Positions 37,801 to 55,447 of a stretch of 64,000 bases of DNA are shown here, in pieces. The notes under the pieces were generated by a model, which saw only the letters and a list, made by a program, of their open reading frames with translations, was not told the origin of the DNA and made no database searches. Positions within the stretch are counted from its first letter, which is position 1. Each line of letters begins with the position of its first letter. Source of the DNA: Nonomuraea montanisoli (GTDB taxonomy: Bacteria > Actinomycetota > Actinomycetes > Streptosporangiales > Streptosporangiaceae); contig NZ_JABWGN010000013.1 in assembly GCF_013363975.1 (NCBI RefSeq), positions 113,636 through 177,635 on the forward strand, given 5' to 3'. Position numbers and translations under genes: made by a program.

Positions 37801-39577
37801 TGCACGGGCTCTTCGAGCGGCAGGCCGACCGGACGCCCGACGCGGTCGCCGTCGAGTTCGAGGGCGCCGTCCTCACCTACGCCGAGCTCGACCGGCGCGC
37901 CAACCAGCTCGCCCACCTGCTGCGCGAGCTGGGCGTGGGCCCGGAGGTGCCGGTCGCCCTGCACGTGCGCCGCTCGCTCGACCTGCCCGTGGCCATCCTG
38001 GGGATCCTCAAGTCAGGCGGCGCGTACGTGCCGCTCGACCCCTCCTACCCCGAGGGACGCCTCACCCAGGTGCTCGGCCGGGTCGACACTCCGGTCCTGG
38101 TGACGCACCGGGCGCTGGCCGGCGGCCTGCCGCACGAGCGGCCCGTCCACGTCGACACCGACCTCGACGGCCGGCCCGACCACCGGCCGGACGGCGGCGC
38201 CGGCCCCGACGACCTGGCCTACATCCTGTTCACCTCCGGCTCGACCGGACAGCCCAAGGGCGTGGCGATGCCGCACCGCCCGGTCGCCAACCTCATGGCC
38301 TGGCACAGCGGGGCCTACCGGAGCCTGCAGTTCACCGCGCTCGGCTTCGACGTCTCGGTGCAGGAGATCTTCAGCACCTGGGCGTACGGCGGGACGCTCG
38401 TCATGGTCAGCGACGAGGTGCGGCGCGACCCGGCCGCGCTGCTCGACCACATCGCCCGCAACCGGGTGGAGCGCATCTTCCTGCCGTTCGTGGCCCTGCA
38501 GTCGCTGGCCGGAGCCGGGGTCGAGCCGCCCGCCACGCTGCGCGAGGTGATCACCGCGGGCGAGCAGCTCCAGGTGACCCCGCAGCTCGAACGGTTCATC
38601 AGGCCGTGGATGACGCTGCACAACCAGTACGGGCCGACCGAGGGCGCGATCATCGACATCGCCCACACGCTGACCGGCCCGCCCGAGGACTGGCCGCGCC
38701 TGCCGCCCATCGGCAGGCCGGTCACGGGCGTCCAGGCGCTGATCCTCGACCGCCTGGGCCACGAGACGCCCGACGGCGTCCCCGGCGAGCTGCATCTCGG
38801 CGGCGCCTGCCTGGCCCGGGGCTACCACGGCCAGCCCGAGCTGACCGCGGAGCGGTTCATCACCTGGCGGGACGGTCGCCGGCTCTACCGGACCGGCGAC
38901 CTGGCCCGCCTCGACGAGGCCGGGGACATCCAGTTCCTGGGCCGCGCGGACGACCAGGTCAAGATCCGCGGTTACCGGGTCGAGCCCGGCGAGATCGCCG
39001 CGGTGCTGGCCGGGCACCCGGCCGTGCGCGAGGCGTTCGTCATGGCGCGCGAGGATCGGCTGGTCGCGTACGTGGTCGCCGACGCGTCCGCCGGCGCGTC
39101 CGCCGATGGGGCCCCCGAGCTGCGGCCCTACCTGTCCGGGCGGCTGCCGGAGTACATGGTGCCGAGCACGTTCGTCCCGCTGGACGCCCTGCCGGTCAAC
39201 CCCTCCGGGAAGGTGGACCGGCACGCCCTGCCGGACCCCGGCCAGGGGGCGCGCGCCTTCGCCGCCCCCGCCACCCCGCTGGAGCAGGTCGTCGCGGCCG
39301 TCTGGCAGGAGGTGCTGGGCGGGCGGATCGGCCGGCACGACGACTTCTTCGAGCTGGGCGGCCACTCGCTCAACGCCACCCAGATCGCCACCCGGTTGCG
39401 CGACGCGCTTGAGGTGCGGGTCCCGCTGCGCACCCTGTTCTCCCACCCGACCGTGGCCGAGCTCGCCGCGCAGCTCACGTCGCCCGACGTGGACGCTGCC
39501 GCGGAGCTCTATCTCATGGTCGTGGCGTATTCGGACGACGAGGCCGAAGCCCTGCTGCGGTCGATGGAAGGTCCCCA

Positions 39578-39581
<4 letters not shown>
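34860..39581 (+). CDS. Nonribosomal peptide synthetase, A-T-C-A-T
   Basis: 1573 residues in two modules. A1 (about 15-495; VVHTSGSTGTPKG, YGPAE, A10 Lys in TGNGKVDR) and T1 (Ser518 in LALGGQSL) form a loading module with no C domain. C (about 550-970; HHIAFDG with His693) precedes A2 (981-1425; LFTSGSTGQPKG, YGPTE) and T2 (Ser1503 in LGGHSL). Aligning by eye to GrsA gives A1 pocket D-P-W-Y-S-G-L-V-N-K (no assignment) and A2 pocket D-V-Q-F-I-A-Q-I-I-K, closest to proline codes. The short tail after T2 overlaps the next gene (ATGA). I start at ATG 34860; GTG 34815 is in frame and near the predicted transcription start. Confidence 0.93.
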
Positions 39582-49195
<9,614 letters not shown>

Positions 49196-49211
49196 CCACG
49201 CGTCCTCCCGT

Positions 49212-49243
49212 TCTCCCGGTACGGCTGGTGCCGTACCGGGAGA
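49212..49243 (+). terminator. Strong hairpin after the NRPS/PKS operon
   Basis: Perfect 14-bp arms TCTCCCGGTACGGC (49212-49225) and GCCGTACCGGGAGA (49230-49243) with a 4-nt loop begin 17 nt after the stop codon. There is no T-run, but the stem strength fits an actinomycete terminator. Confidence 0.75.
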
Positions 49244-49262
49244 TGCGGTTGGATGCCGGGAG

Positions 49263-49409
49263 ATGTCCGCTCATCCTCCCGCGCGAGCCACGGCCTCCCT
49301 CCTGGGTCTGGCCCTCGGCGACGCCTTCGGTTCCCAGTTCTTCGTCCCGGCCAATGAACCGCTCCCGGACTGGGCCGCGGGCTCCCCGGGTGATCACATG
49401 GGCCCGTGA
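49263..49409 (+). pseudogene. N-terminal stub of an ADP-ribosylglycohydrolase
   Basis: A 48-codon frame from ATG 49263 reads ATASLLGLALGDAFGSQFFV then PANEPLPDWAAG, the conserved beginning of ADP-ribosylglycohydrolase (DraG/MacroD-like hydrolase) proteins, then stops at 49407-49409. The family is normally about 300 residues. The rest has been replaced by the 3' end of the convergent lipoprotein gene, which overlaps it. Confidence 0.6.
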
Positions 49410-50428
49410 CGGGTCTCCCCGTCGAGGAACACGACACGGACGCCCCGTTCGCTGAAGTGGTCCTCGACCAGATCCGCGAGGGTGCGCTGCCCGTCCTGAG
49501 TCGCCCAGCAGAGGGGCTTCACGTAGATCCCCCGGTCCTGTGGATCGACGTAGGCCACACCGACGGTCTCGTGGGACTCGCCCCGCTTCTCACAGATCGA
49601 GTAGCTCGCGTCCCGCCAGTCGCCGCCGCCCACACAAGGCGTGGAGCCGTCCATGTGATACCCCTTCATCCCCAGGCAGTCCGTGAGGGCGCGCCGCCAG
49701 ACGGAGTCGCAGGTCGACGCCTGCCGGAAGAGGCCGTCGGCGAGGTCACGCAGGCACGTGACCCTCACTCTCTGGCCGAACGCGCACCCGTTGGCGGAGT
49801 TCCCCTTCTCGGCGCAGACCAGGTACTCGCCGAGGAGGTCGGAGCAGCCGACCCTCAGCGTCCGGCACAACCCGAGAACCTCGACGTAGGCCGAGCAGTA
49901 CTGGTGGTCGCTCCGGCTGTCGTCACGGCACTCGTAGTAGGCGGCGCGCGCCTGCGCGCAGTCGAAGCCGCTCGCCGGGTCGAAGGCGTCCGGGCAGCGC
50001 CAGAACTCCGTCTCGCCCAGGGCGCACACCTCGTCGGAACGCCGCGGGGTGCCCGTCCGGCACGACACGTACGCCTCGGACGACGCGGCGCAGTCCTGCT
50101 CGTCGTGGAAGCGCCCCATGTCCCCGAACACGCAGCCGGCCCGCACGACCATCGCCCGCCCGCACAACGCGGACGCGTTCCTCCCGTGGTGGGTCCGCAC
50201 GCAGGCGTCGTATCCCGGCACCTTCGACCGGCAGTCGGGTCCCGCGGAGCCGCCGCCCTTCGGGCACAGCCCGGCGACCACGGCATCCGGATCGTCGACC
50301 GGGGCATGCCACGACGGCTGCGTACGGGGGATCCGCGGGGGTTCGGCGGTCGTGGAGCAGCCGGCGAGGAGAGCGACGGCCACGAGCGCCGTCAACACCC
50401 CGCGGATCCGGCGTCGCTCTGCGGTCAT
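49394..50428 (-). CDS. Lipoprotein with eight CX9C motifs
   Basis: 344 residues. A lipoprotein signal (ALVAVALLAGC, lipid Cys24) is followed by 22 further Cys. Sixteen of them form eight CX9C pairs: 66/76, 89/99, 113/123, 135/145, 157/167, 178/188, 195/205, 215/225; a ninth pair is CX10C (240/251). An aromatic residue is common just before the second Cys (SEAYVSC, TEFWRC, AAYYEC). This spacing is that of helical twin-CX9C (CHCH) hairpins, best known in mitochondrial proteins. The C-terminal ~80 residues are a separate domain. I recognise no family. The gene is on the outer surface side by its signal; the disulfide pattern is inference. Confidence 0.88.
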   Translation of the reverse strand: MTAERRRIRGVLTALVAVALLAGCSTTAEPPRIPRTQPSWHAPVDDPDAVVAGLCPKGGGSAGPDCRSKVPGYDACVRTHHGRNASALCGRAMVVRAGCVFGDMGRFHDEQDCAASSEAYVSCRTGTPRRSDEVCALGETEFWRCPDAFDPASGFDCAQARAAYYECRDDSRSDHQYCSAYVEVLGLCRTLRVGCSDLLGEYLVCAEKGNSANGCAFGQRVRVTCLRDLADGLFRQASTCDSVWRRALTDCLGMKGYHMDGSTPCVGGGDWRDASYSICEKRGESHETVGVAYVDPQDRGIYVKPLCWATQDGQRTLADLVEDHFSERGVRVVFLDGETRHGPM

Positions 50429-50480
50429 GTGCCGGTTCCTCTCGTGCCGCGCACCAGGCGCATGTCCTTGAGGTCCACCA

Positions 50481-50505
50481 GCCGCCCCTCAAGATCAGGG
50501 GCGGC
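50481..50505. terminator. Hairpin between the sigma-module gene and the CX9C lipoprotein gene
   Basis: GCCGCCCCT (50481-50489) and AGGGGCGGC (50497-50505), 9-bp arms and 7-nt loop. It lies after the stop of the minus-strand membrane protein gene and 53 bp before the lipoprotein ATG, so it may end or attenuate readthrough between them. Confidence 0.45.
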
Positions 50506-50544
50506 CCCCGCAGCATAGTCGCGCGCCCGGCGGATCCGCGGGCG

Positions 50545-51453
50545 TCAGTCCACGTATGCGAGGCCGGTCTGACGCTCGGCGGTGACCTCCAGGGTGACCA
50601 CGCCCGCACGCGCCGGCGTGACCTTGAAGACGATCCAGTCACCGCCCACCTCATCCGCGGCCAGCGGCTTGACCTCGTACCCGCCCTCATGGACCACGAC
50701 GCGGCGGAACTCCGCGGCCAGGCCGCGCTTCGTCACCTCAGCCAGCACGTCCTCGACGGTCCGGCCGCTCACCTTGACGCCGGCCAGCGGCTCTCCGGGG
50801 CGGGTGACCGACTGCCAGTCGTTCTCGTAGGACTCGCCGGGCTTGGCCTGCCGGCCCAGCTCGAAGTGCATGACGCCGGGCTTGCCCTTGATCCCCGCCG
50901 GGACGGTCACCACCATGAAGCACCCGCTGTCGGCCAGGTCGCAGTCCGCAGGCTCCTTGCGGGCCCCGAAGGGCACGTTCAGCGGCGTCCCGGCGAGGCC
51001 GCCGCCCAGGCTCACGATCTCGCCGACCGCGGAGGGCGAGACCGGGATCACCCGGAGCTCGACGTTGAGGCCGAGGGCACGGAACGCCTCGGAGAACTCG
51101 CGCTGGTCGGCGTAGGGGTCCTTGATCCGCGCGACGTACGTCTCGCCCTCCTCGCGGATCTCCACCGCCGCGTTGGCGTAGGAGGTCGCGGCGCCGCCGG
51201 CCAGGCCCGGTCCGAACACGACGCCGAGGGCGAGGACGGCGGAGGCGGCGAGCCCGAGCAGCGCGCGGCGACCGCGGCGCCCCTCGTGCGGGCGTCGCGG
51301 GAGCGCCACCGTCGTCGCCGCGTCCCGCTCCTGGGCGATGATGTCGGCGAACAGCGCCCGCGCGCGGGCCCCGCCGGCGCGTCCGCCCGGTTCGTCCGGC
51401 GCGATCCGGGCCAGCGGCCTCAGCAGCTCGTCGATCTCGTCGATGTCCCTCAC
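50545..51453 (-). CDS. Membrane-anchored partner of an ECF sigma factor
   Basis: 302 residues. A cytoplasmic N-terminal ~62 residues (MRDIDEIDELLRPLARIAPDE) precede one transmembrane helix (about 63-85) and an external domain with two Cys (ADCDLADSGCF). The ATG overlaps the stop of the sigma gene (ATGA), the usual arrangement for an anti-sigma or sigma-associated sensor. There is no zinc HxxxCxxC motif, so the anti-sigma role is by position only. Confidence 0.8.
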   Translation of the reverse strand: MRDIDEIDELLRPLARIAPDEPGGRAGGARARALFADIIAQERDAATTVALPRRPHEGRRGRRALLGLAASAVLALGVVFGPGLAGGAATSYANAAVEIREEGETYVARIKDPYADQREFSEAFRALGLNVELRVIPVSPSAVGEIVSLGGGLAGTPLNVPFGARKEPADCDLADSGCFMVVTVPAGIKGKPGVMHFELGRQAKPGESYENDWQSVTRPGEPLAGVKVSGRTVEDVLAEVTKRGLAAEFRRVVVHEGGYEVKPLAADEVGGDWIVFKVTPARAGVVTLEVTAERQTGLAYVD

Positions 51454-51995
51454 AGCGATCTCCCCACGGGTACGACGGTGTCGGTCAGCGCGCGCCGGAC
51501 CTCGGCTTCGTCGAGCGCCCGGGAGAAGCGTCTGCGCGCGCGGTGCAGCCGGATCCGGACGGCGTTGCGGGAGAGGCCCAGCATCGTGGCGATCTCCTCG
51601 CGGTCCAGGCCCTCCCAGGCGACCAGCGCGAGCAGCTCGCGGTCGTCGTCGGGAAGCGTCCTGAACGCCTGCGCGATCGCGGACCTCTCGACGCTGTGGT
51701 CGGCGGGATCGCCGTGGAGGTCGGCCATCTCCGCGTCGAGGTCCCGATGCCGCGCCTGGCGGCGGAGCGCGCCGCGGCGGTGGTCGGCCAGCACGTTGCG
51801 GGCCACTCCGTACACCCAGAGCCTCGCCTCCGCGCCCGGGGGCAGTTCGTCGATCTTGCGCCAGACGATGACGAAGGTCTCGGCGACCACGTCGGCCGCG
51901 TCCTGCGGCGAGTCGCAGCGGCGGGCGGCATAGGCGGTGATCCGGTCGTAGGTCGCTGTGTAGACCGCTTCGAACCTGTGGATGTCATCTGACAC
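51450..51995 (-). CDS. ECF RNA polymerase sigma factor
   Basis: 181 residues with sigma2 (FEAVYTATYDRITAYAARR … DVVAETFVIVWRK) and sigma4 (LPDDDRELLALVAWEGLDRE, then GLSRNAVRIRLHRARRRF). GTG 51995 follows GGGAA by 7 nt. It is translationally coupled to the membrane protein downstream and probably autoregulates the pair. Confidence 0.93.
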   Translation of the reverse strand: MSDDIHRFEAVYTATYDRITAYAARRCDSPQDAADVVAETFVIVWRKIDELPPGAEARLWVYGVARNVLADHRRGALRRQARHRDLDAEMADLHGDPADHSVERSAIAQAFRTLPDDDRELLALVAWEGLDREEIATMLGLSRNAVRIRLHRARRRFSRALDEAEVRRALTDTVVPVGRSL

Positions 51996-52104
51996 AGGCG
52001 GTTCCCATCAGGACGTCCTCCACTTCCGGGATGGATGCGAACGCCCTGTTCATGGATGGAGGCGGCCCCATCATTTCGCCCGGAAGCGGAGAATCTCGGA
52101 CGGC

Positions 52105-52147
52105 CTCGCCGCTCTTCGGCCCGGAGTGGCTCACGAAGAGCGGCGAG
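52105..52147 (-). terminator. Hairpin after the beta-helix gene
   Basis: CTCGCCGCTCTTCG (52105-52118) and CGAAGAGCGGCGAG (52134-52147) are perfect 14-bp arms with a 15-nt loop, 24 bp past the stop of the minus-strand beta-helix gene. The rest of 51996-52170 holds the sigma-gene promoter region and nothing else recognisable. Confidence 0.65.
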
Positions 52148-52170
52148 ACGATCCTCAGTGGGGAAGGGGC

Positions 52171-53472
52171 TCAGCCCGTGTAGTCGGTGGTGTGGGTGTC
52201 GCCCTCCGGCCACAGGTACTTCCCGTGGTCGGCTGTCGTGTAGCCCTTGTTGTCGTCACCCGTGCGGGCCTGGATGAGGTTGCGGCGCCAGGTGGAGCCG
52301 CGCGCCGTCCCGCCCCAGATGCCGCCGTACAGGAAGCCGTAGAGCTGTTCGAGCTCGGCGGAGAAGACGTTGTCGGTGACGGTGATGTTGGTGGCGTTGT
52401 CGATGTCGCCGATGTGCAGGGCGTAACCCCAGCCCGAGACGTAGTTGTCCGTGACCGAGATGTGGTCGTACACGCCCTGGCCCTGCAGGGCCAGGGCGTT
52501 GGTGTTGCCCAGGGAGGCCAGGGTGTTGTGGCGGACGATCATGGGGCCGCCGTTGCCCTCGCTCTGCGGGCCGATGCCGTCGTGATGGTATTCATCGTGC
52601 GACGTGTCCGCCATGTCGTGGATGTAGTTGTTCGTCCAGGTGGACGGGCGTCCCGGGAATCCGGTCACCATCTCCAGGCCCGCGTTGCCCCAGATGTCGT
52701 TGTGGTCCATGACGGCCACGGCTTCCTTCATCGTCGTGGCGAGCTGCCAGGACTTCTCGAAGGGCGTGCCGGGCTTGGTGCGGGACGACGAGACGGTGCC
52801 GTCGTTGCCGGGCGGCATCGTGTAGGAGCTCGGCTTGAACGTCGAGTAGCGGAACGTGATGTTGTTGTCCGAGTAGATCTGGACGAGGTTGTCGTTGGGG
52901 TCGGTGCCCTCGAACAGGCAGCCGACGAACGTGAGGTTGTCGCCGTAGATCATCACCTTCTGGGCGAGGAAGCGCTTGTAGGAGATGACGCTGTTGTCCG
53001 GGAACTCGAGCCGCAGCGGCTTGTCCGCGCTCATGCCCGAGGTGTAGTCGGTGAGCTTGCCCGGATACGCGCCCAGGCCGAGCCCTCCGGCGTTGGCCGG
53101 GGTGTTGGCGTAGCCGGTGTTCGAGAAGTCCGGCCAGTAGCCGGAGCCGTCGTTGGGCCGGGCGTCGACGGCACTGACGACCTCCTCCGAACCGCTCGTC
53201 CGTAACTCGTCGCCGGAGACGACGTTCGTGGACGAGGCGGCGGCGAGGCACGCGAGGGCGACGGCGGCGGAGAAACAGCTCCGGACCAGCGCGCGGCCGA
53301 GCGGAACGCGCCGGCGGCTTTCGACGCCTTGCGGGGGTGATGTCTTGATGTCGTGCTCCGAGAGGGTCGGTACTGGTTCCGCCCCAGCCGTGCGGTGGCG
53401 GAGGCGAAACGTTTGGCACCACGTAGTGTGCCGGGGAGCCTCGATGTTTCGGGCGGTTTCTTGCGACCACAT
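52171..53472 (-). CDS. Secreted right-handed parallel beta-helix protein
   Basis: The mature part (about 340 residues) has repeated short strands rich in Asn and Asp (DNLTFVGCLFEGTDPNDN, DNNITFRYSTFKPSS, ISVTDNYVSGWGYALHIGD, ITVTDNVF), the pattern of pectate-lyase-like beta-helices acting on polysaccharides. A signal segment (RALVRSCFSAAVALACLAA) follows an Arg-rich stretch. The start is unclear: ATG 53472 puts about 55 residues before the signal segment, while GGAG 6 nt before an in-frame ATC at 53349 would give a 15-20-residue lead. No canonical start lies between. The substrate is unknown. Confidence 0.75.
   Translation of the reverse strand: MWSQETARNIEAPRHTTWCQTFRLRHRTAGAEPVPTLSEHDIKTSPPQGVESRRRVPLGRALVRSCFSAAVALACLAAASSTNVVSGDELRTSGSEEVVSAVDARPNDGSGYWPDFSNTGYANTPANAGGLGLGAYPGKLTDYTSGMSADKPLRLEFPDNSVISYKRFLAQKVMIYGDNLTFVGCLFEGTDPNDNLVQIYSDNNITFRYSTFKPSSYTMPPGNDGTVSSSRTKPGTPFEKSWQLATTMKEAVAVMDHNDIWGNAGLEMVTGFPGRPSTWTNNYIHDMADTSHDEYHHDGIGPQSEGNGGPMIVRHNTLASLGNTNALALQGQGVYDHISVTDNYVSGWGYALHIGDIDNATNITVTDNVFSAELEQLYGFLYGGIWGGTARGSTWRRNLIQARTGDDNKGYTTADHGKYLWPEGDTHTTDYTG
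53417..53428. promoter_or_regulatory. CACTACGTGGTG element near the beta-helix gene start
   Basis: On the minus strand this reads CACTACGTGGTG, 11 of 12 identical to the perfect palindrome CACTACGTAGTG at 58770-58781 upstream of the subtilase. If the beta-helix protein starts at 53349, the element sits about 70 bp upstream, a plausible operator position. Confidence 0.3.
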
Positions 53473-53606
53473 GGAGCAGCCGAAAAGTGCCTCCCCGTGA
53501 TCGAAATCCCTCCCACGGGGCGGAAATTTCAGGTCAGGCGTAACGAGCGGAAGGTTCGGACCACTTCCTGGTGTCAGAGAACGCACCCGAACGAAGGGGC
53601 TGGGTG

Positions 53607-54173
53607 GTGACGGACGATGCGCACCGGTTCACCGGTATGTACGACGAATGCCGACAACGCGTCTGGGCCTACGTGGTCAGCCGCGCGGGCCGGCAGGTGG
53701 CGGACGAGGTGGTGAGCGAGACGTTCGCGATCGCCTGGCGGCGGCTGGACGACGTGCCGGAGCACGCCCTGCCGTGGCTGCTCGGCGTCGCCCGCAACGT
53801 CCTGCGCGACAGCGTGCGGGCCGAGGCCCGCAGGGAGGCGCTGGCCGCCGAGCTGCGGTGCTGGACCGAGGGCGACGTGGCCGACGAGGTGACCGAGCGG
53901 ATGGGCCTGCTCCGGGCGCTGGCCGCGCTGCCCGAGGACGACCGGGAGATCCTCGTCCTGGTCGCCTGGCACGGGCTGTCCCCCAAGGAGGCCGCCCGCG
54001 TCGTCGGCTGCTCGTCGGCGGCCTACCGCGTGCGGCTGCACCGGGCCCGCAAGCGGCTCAAGCAGGCCATGGCCGGTTCGCCGCCCGGCGCACCGGCCGT
54101 CGGCCCGCGTCGCGGCGAGCCCGCCCAGCCGTCCCTGCCCCACGTTCGGAACCTCAGCGAGGAGTGGTCATGA
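53607..54173 (+). CDS. ECF RNA polymerase sigma factor
   Basis: 188 residues with sigma2 (YDECRQRVWAYVVSRAG … EVVSETFAIAWRRLDD) and sigma4 (LPEDDREILVLVAWHGLSPKE, then GCSSAAYRVRLHRARKRL). GTG 53607 is chosen because AAGGGG lies 7 nt upstream; GTG 53571 is also in frame. The stop overlaps the next ATG (ATGA). It is divergent from the beta-helix gene. Confidence 0.92.
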   Translation: MTDDAHRFTGMYDECRQRVWAYVVSRAGRQVADEVVSETFAIAWRRLDDVPEHALPWLLGVARNVLRDSVRAEARREALAAELRCWTEGDVADEVTERMGLLRALAALPEDDREILVLVAWHGLSPKEAARVVGCSSAAYRVRLHRARKRLKQAMAGSPPGAPAVGPRRGEPAQPSLPHVRNLSEEWS

Positions 54174-55321
54174 ACCTCATGGACGAACTGCGGGCGGCGC
54201 GGCCCGCGCATCTCGGCGACCGGCCGGTGGACCCGCGCACCAGGGACGCCGAGCTGGCCCGCGCCATGGCGAGGCCGCGGCCGGCGCGGCGGCGGCGCGC
54301 GGCGGTCAAGCCCGTGTGGGGTCTCGGCCTGGCCGGGGCGGCGGCCGCGGCGACCGCGGTGGTCGTGGTCGTGTCGGGGAACGGCACGGTGCCGACGCCA
54401 CGGGGCCCCGACGGCGGCCGCCCGGTCGCCGTCAGCCCCAGCACGGCGCCGCCGACGCGGCTGAGGCTGTCGGCCCGGGACGTCCTGCTGGCCGCCGCGG
54501 AGAAGGCCGACCGGCGAAGCGAGGACAGCGGCGACTACTGGCACACGGCGTCGGTGACCCGCGCCGTCTTCGAGGCGGCGCGGGGCGGCTACCGGGTCAT
54601 GACGCACGAGCGCAGCGAGATGTGGACGCCCGCCGCCGTCGGCGGCGAGCAGTGGGGGCGCGACCAGTCGCTCGGGGCGCGCCCGGCCACCGAGGAGGAC
54701 CGCGAGGCGTGGGAGCGGGCCGGCTCCCCCGGCAGGATCGAGGTCACGGTGCCGGGCAAGCGCCTGCGCATGACGCTGACGACCTCCCCTGGCAAGGCGC
54801 GGACCAGCCACAGCCCGCTGGTGGACGGCGACAAGGTGTTCTGGCTGGGCAGGAACGTCACGATGAAGGACCTGCTCGGCCTTCCGGACGACCCCGGCGA
54901 GCTCAAGCGGTGGCTGCTGCGCTCGTACGACGGGCACGACACGGAGTCCTCCAGCGTCCCGATGGGGTCCGACGCCTGGCTGTTCAGGGTCGGCGCGGGG
55001 CTCATCACCGACATGCCGGTGACGCCGCGGGTGCGCGGGGCGGCGTTCCGCATGCTCGCCGGTCTCAAGACCGTCAAGGTCATCGAGAACGTCGGTGACG
55101 GCGAGGGCCGGCAGGGCACGGCCGTCGCCGTGGAGGAGCACGTCAAGGGCTCCGGCGTGCTGGAGCACCGGCTGATCCTCGACGAGGCGACCGGCCAGGC
55201 CCTCGGCGACCAGAGCGTCGTGGTGCGGCCCGGCGGCCGGCGACCGGGCTTCGAGCCCGGCACGGTGATCAGCTCCACCGCCCTCCTGGAGGCGGGCTGG
55301 ACCGACGCCAAGCCCTCCTGA
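54170..55321 (+). CDS. CU044_5270 family membrane protein (sigma-associated)
   Basis: 383 residues: cytoplasmic N-terminus (MNLMDELRAARPAHLGD), one transmembrane helix (about 49-68) and a large external domain of the type found next to ECF sigma factors throughout actinomycetes. AGGAG is 6 nt before the ATG. It probably tethers or senses for the sigma factor; the mechanism is not established. Confidence 0.88.
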   Translation: MNLMDELRAARPAHLGDRPVDPRTRDAELARAMARPRPARRRRAAVKPVWGLGLAGAAAAATAVVVVVSGNGTVPTPRGPDGGRPVAVSPSTAPPTRLRLSARDVLLAAAEKADRRSEDSGDYWHTASVTRAVFEAARGGYRVMTHERSEMWTPAAVGGEQWGRDQSLGARPATEEDREAWERAGSPGRIEVTVPGKRLRMTLTTSPGKARTSHSPLVDGDKVFWLGRNVTMKDLLGLPDDPGELKRWLLRSYDGHDTESSSVPMGSDAWLFRVGAGLITDMPVTPRVRGAAFRMLAGLKTVKVIENVGDGEGRQGTAVAVEEHVKGSGVLEHRLILDEATGQALGDQSVVVRPGGRRPGFEPGTVISSTALLEAGWTDAKPS

Positions 55322-55333
55322 CGCAGACCGACG

Positions 55334-55365
55334 GGGCCCGCCGAACCACCCGGTCCGGCGGGCCC
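55334..55365. terminator. Bidirectional hairpin between convergent genes
   Basis: GGGCCCGCCG (55334-55343) and CGGCGGGCCC (55356-55365), 10-bp arms with a 12-nt loop, between the sigma-partner gene (plus) and the subtilase (minus). Confidence 0.65.
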
Positions 55366-55369
55366 GTCA

Positions 55370-55447
55370 TGAGAGCGGCCTGATGCGGTGGGCCCGGCCT
55401 CAGAGCGGGCGGATGCGGTGGGCCCGGCCTCAGAGCGGGCGGATGCG
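55370..55447. repeat. 30-bp tandem repeat duplicating the subtilase 3' end
   Basis: Two full 30-bp copies and an imperfect third of a CAGAGCGGGCGGATGCGGTG-type unit. The copy at 55430-55447 contains the last codons and stop of the subtilase (RIRPL-stop); those at 55400 and about 55371 repeat the same codons and stop downstream. Confidence 0.85.

Noticed and set aside
49228..49455. 75-residue frame overlapping the hydrolase stub
   Set aside because: Its Arg/Pro/Ser-rich translation has no homology signal, while the adjacent frame (49263-49409) gives a recognisable ADP-ribosylglycohydrolase N-terminus.
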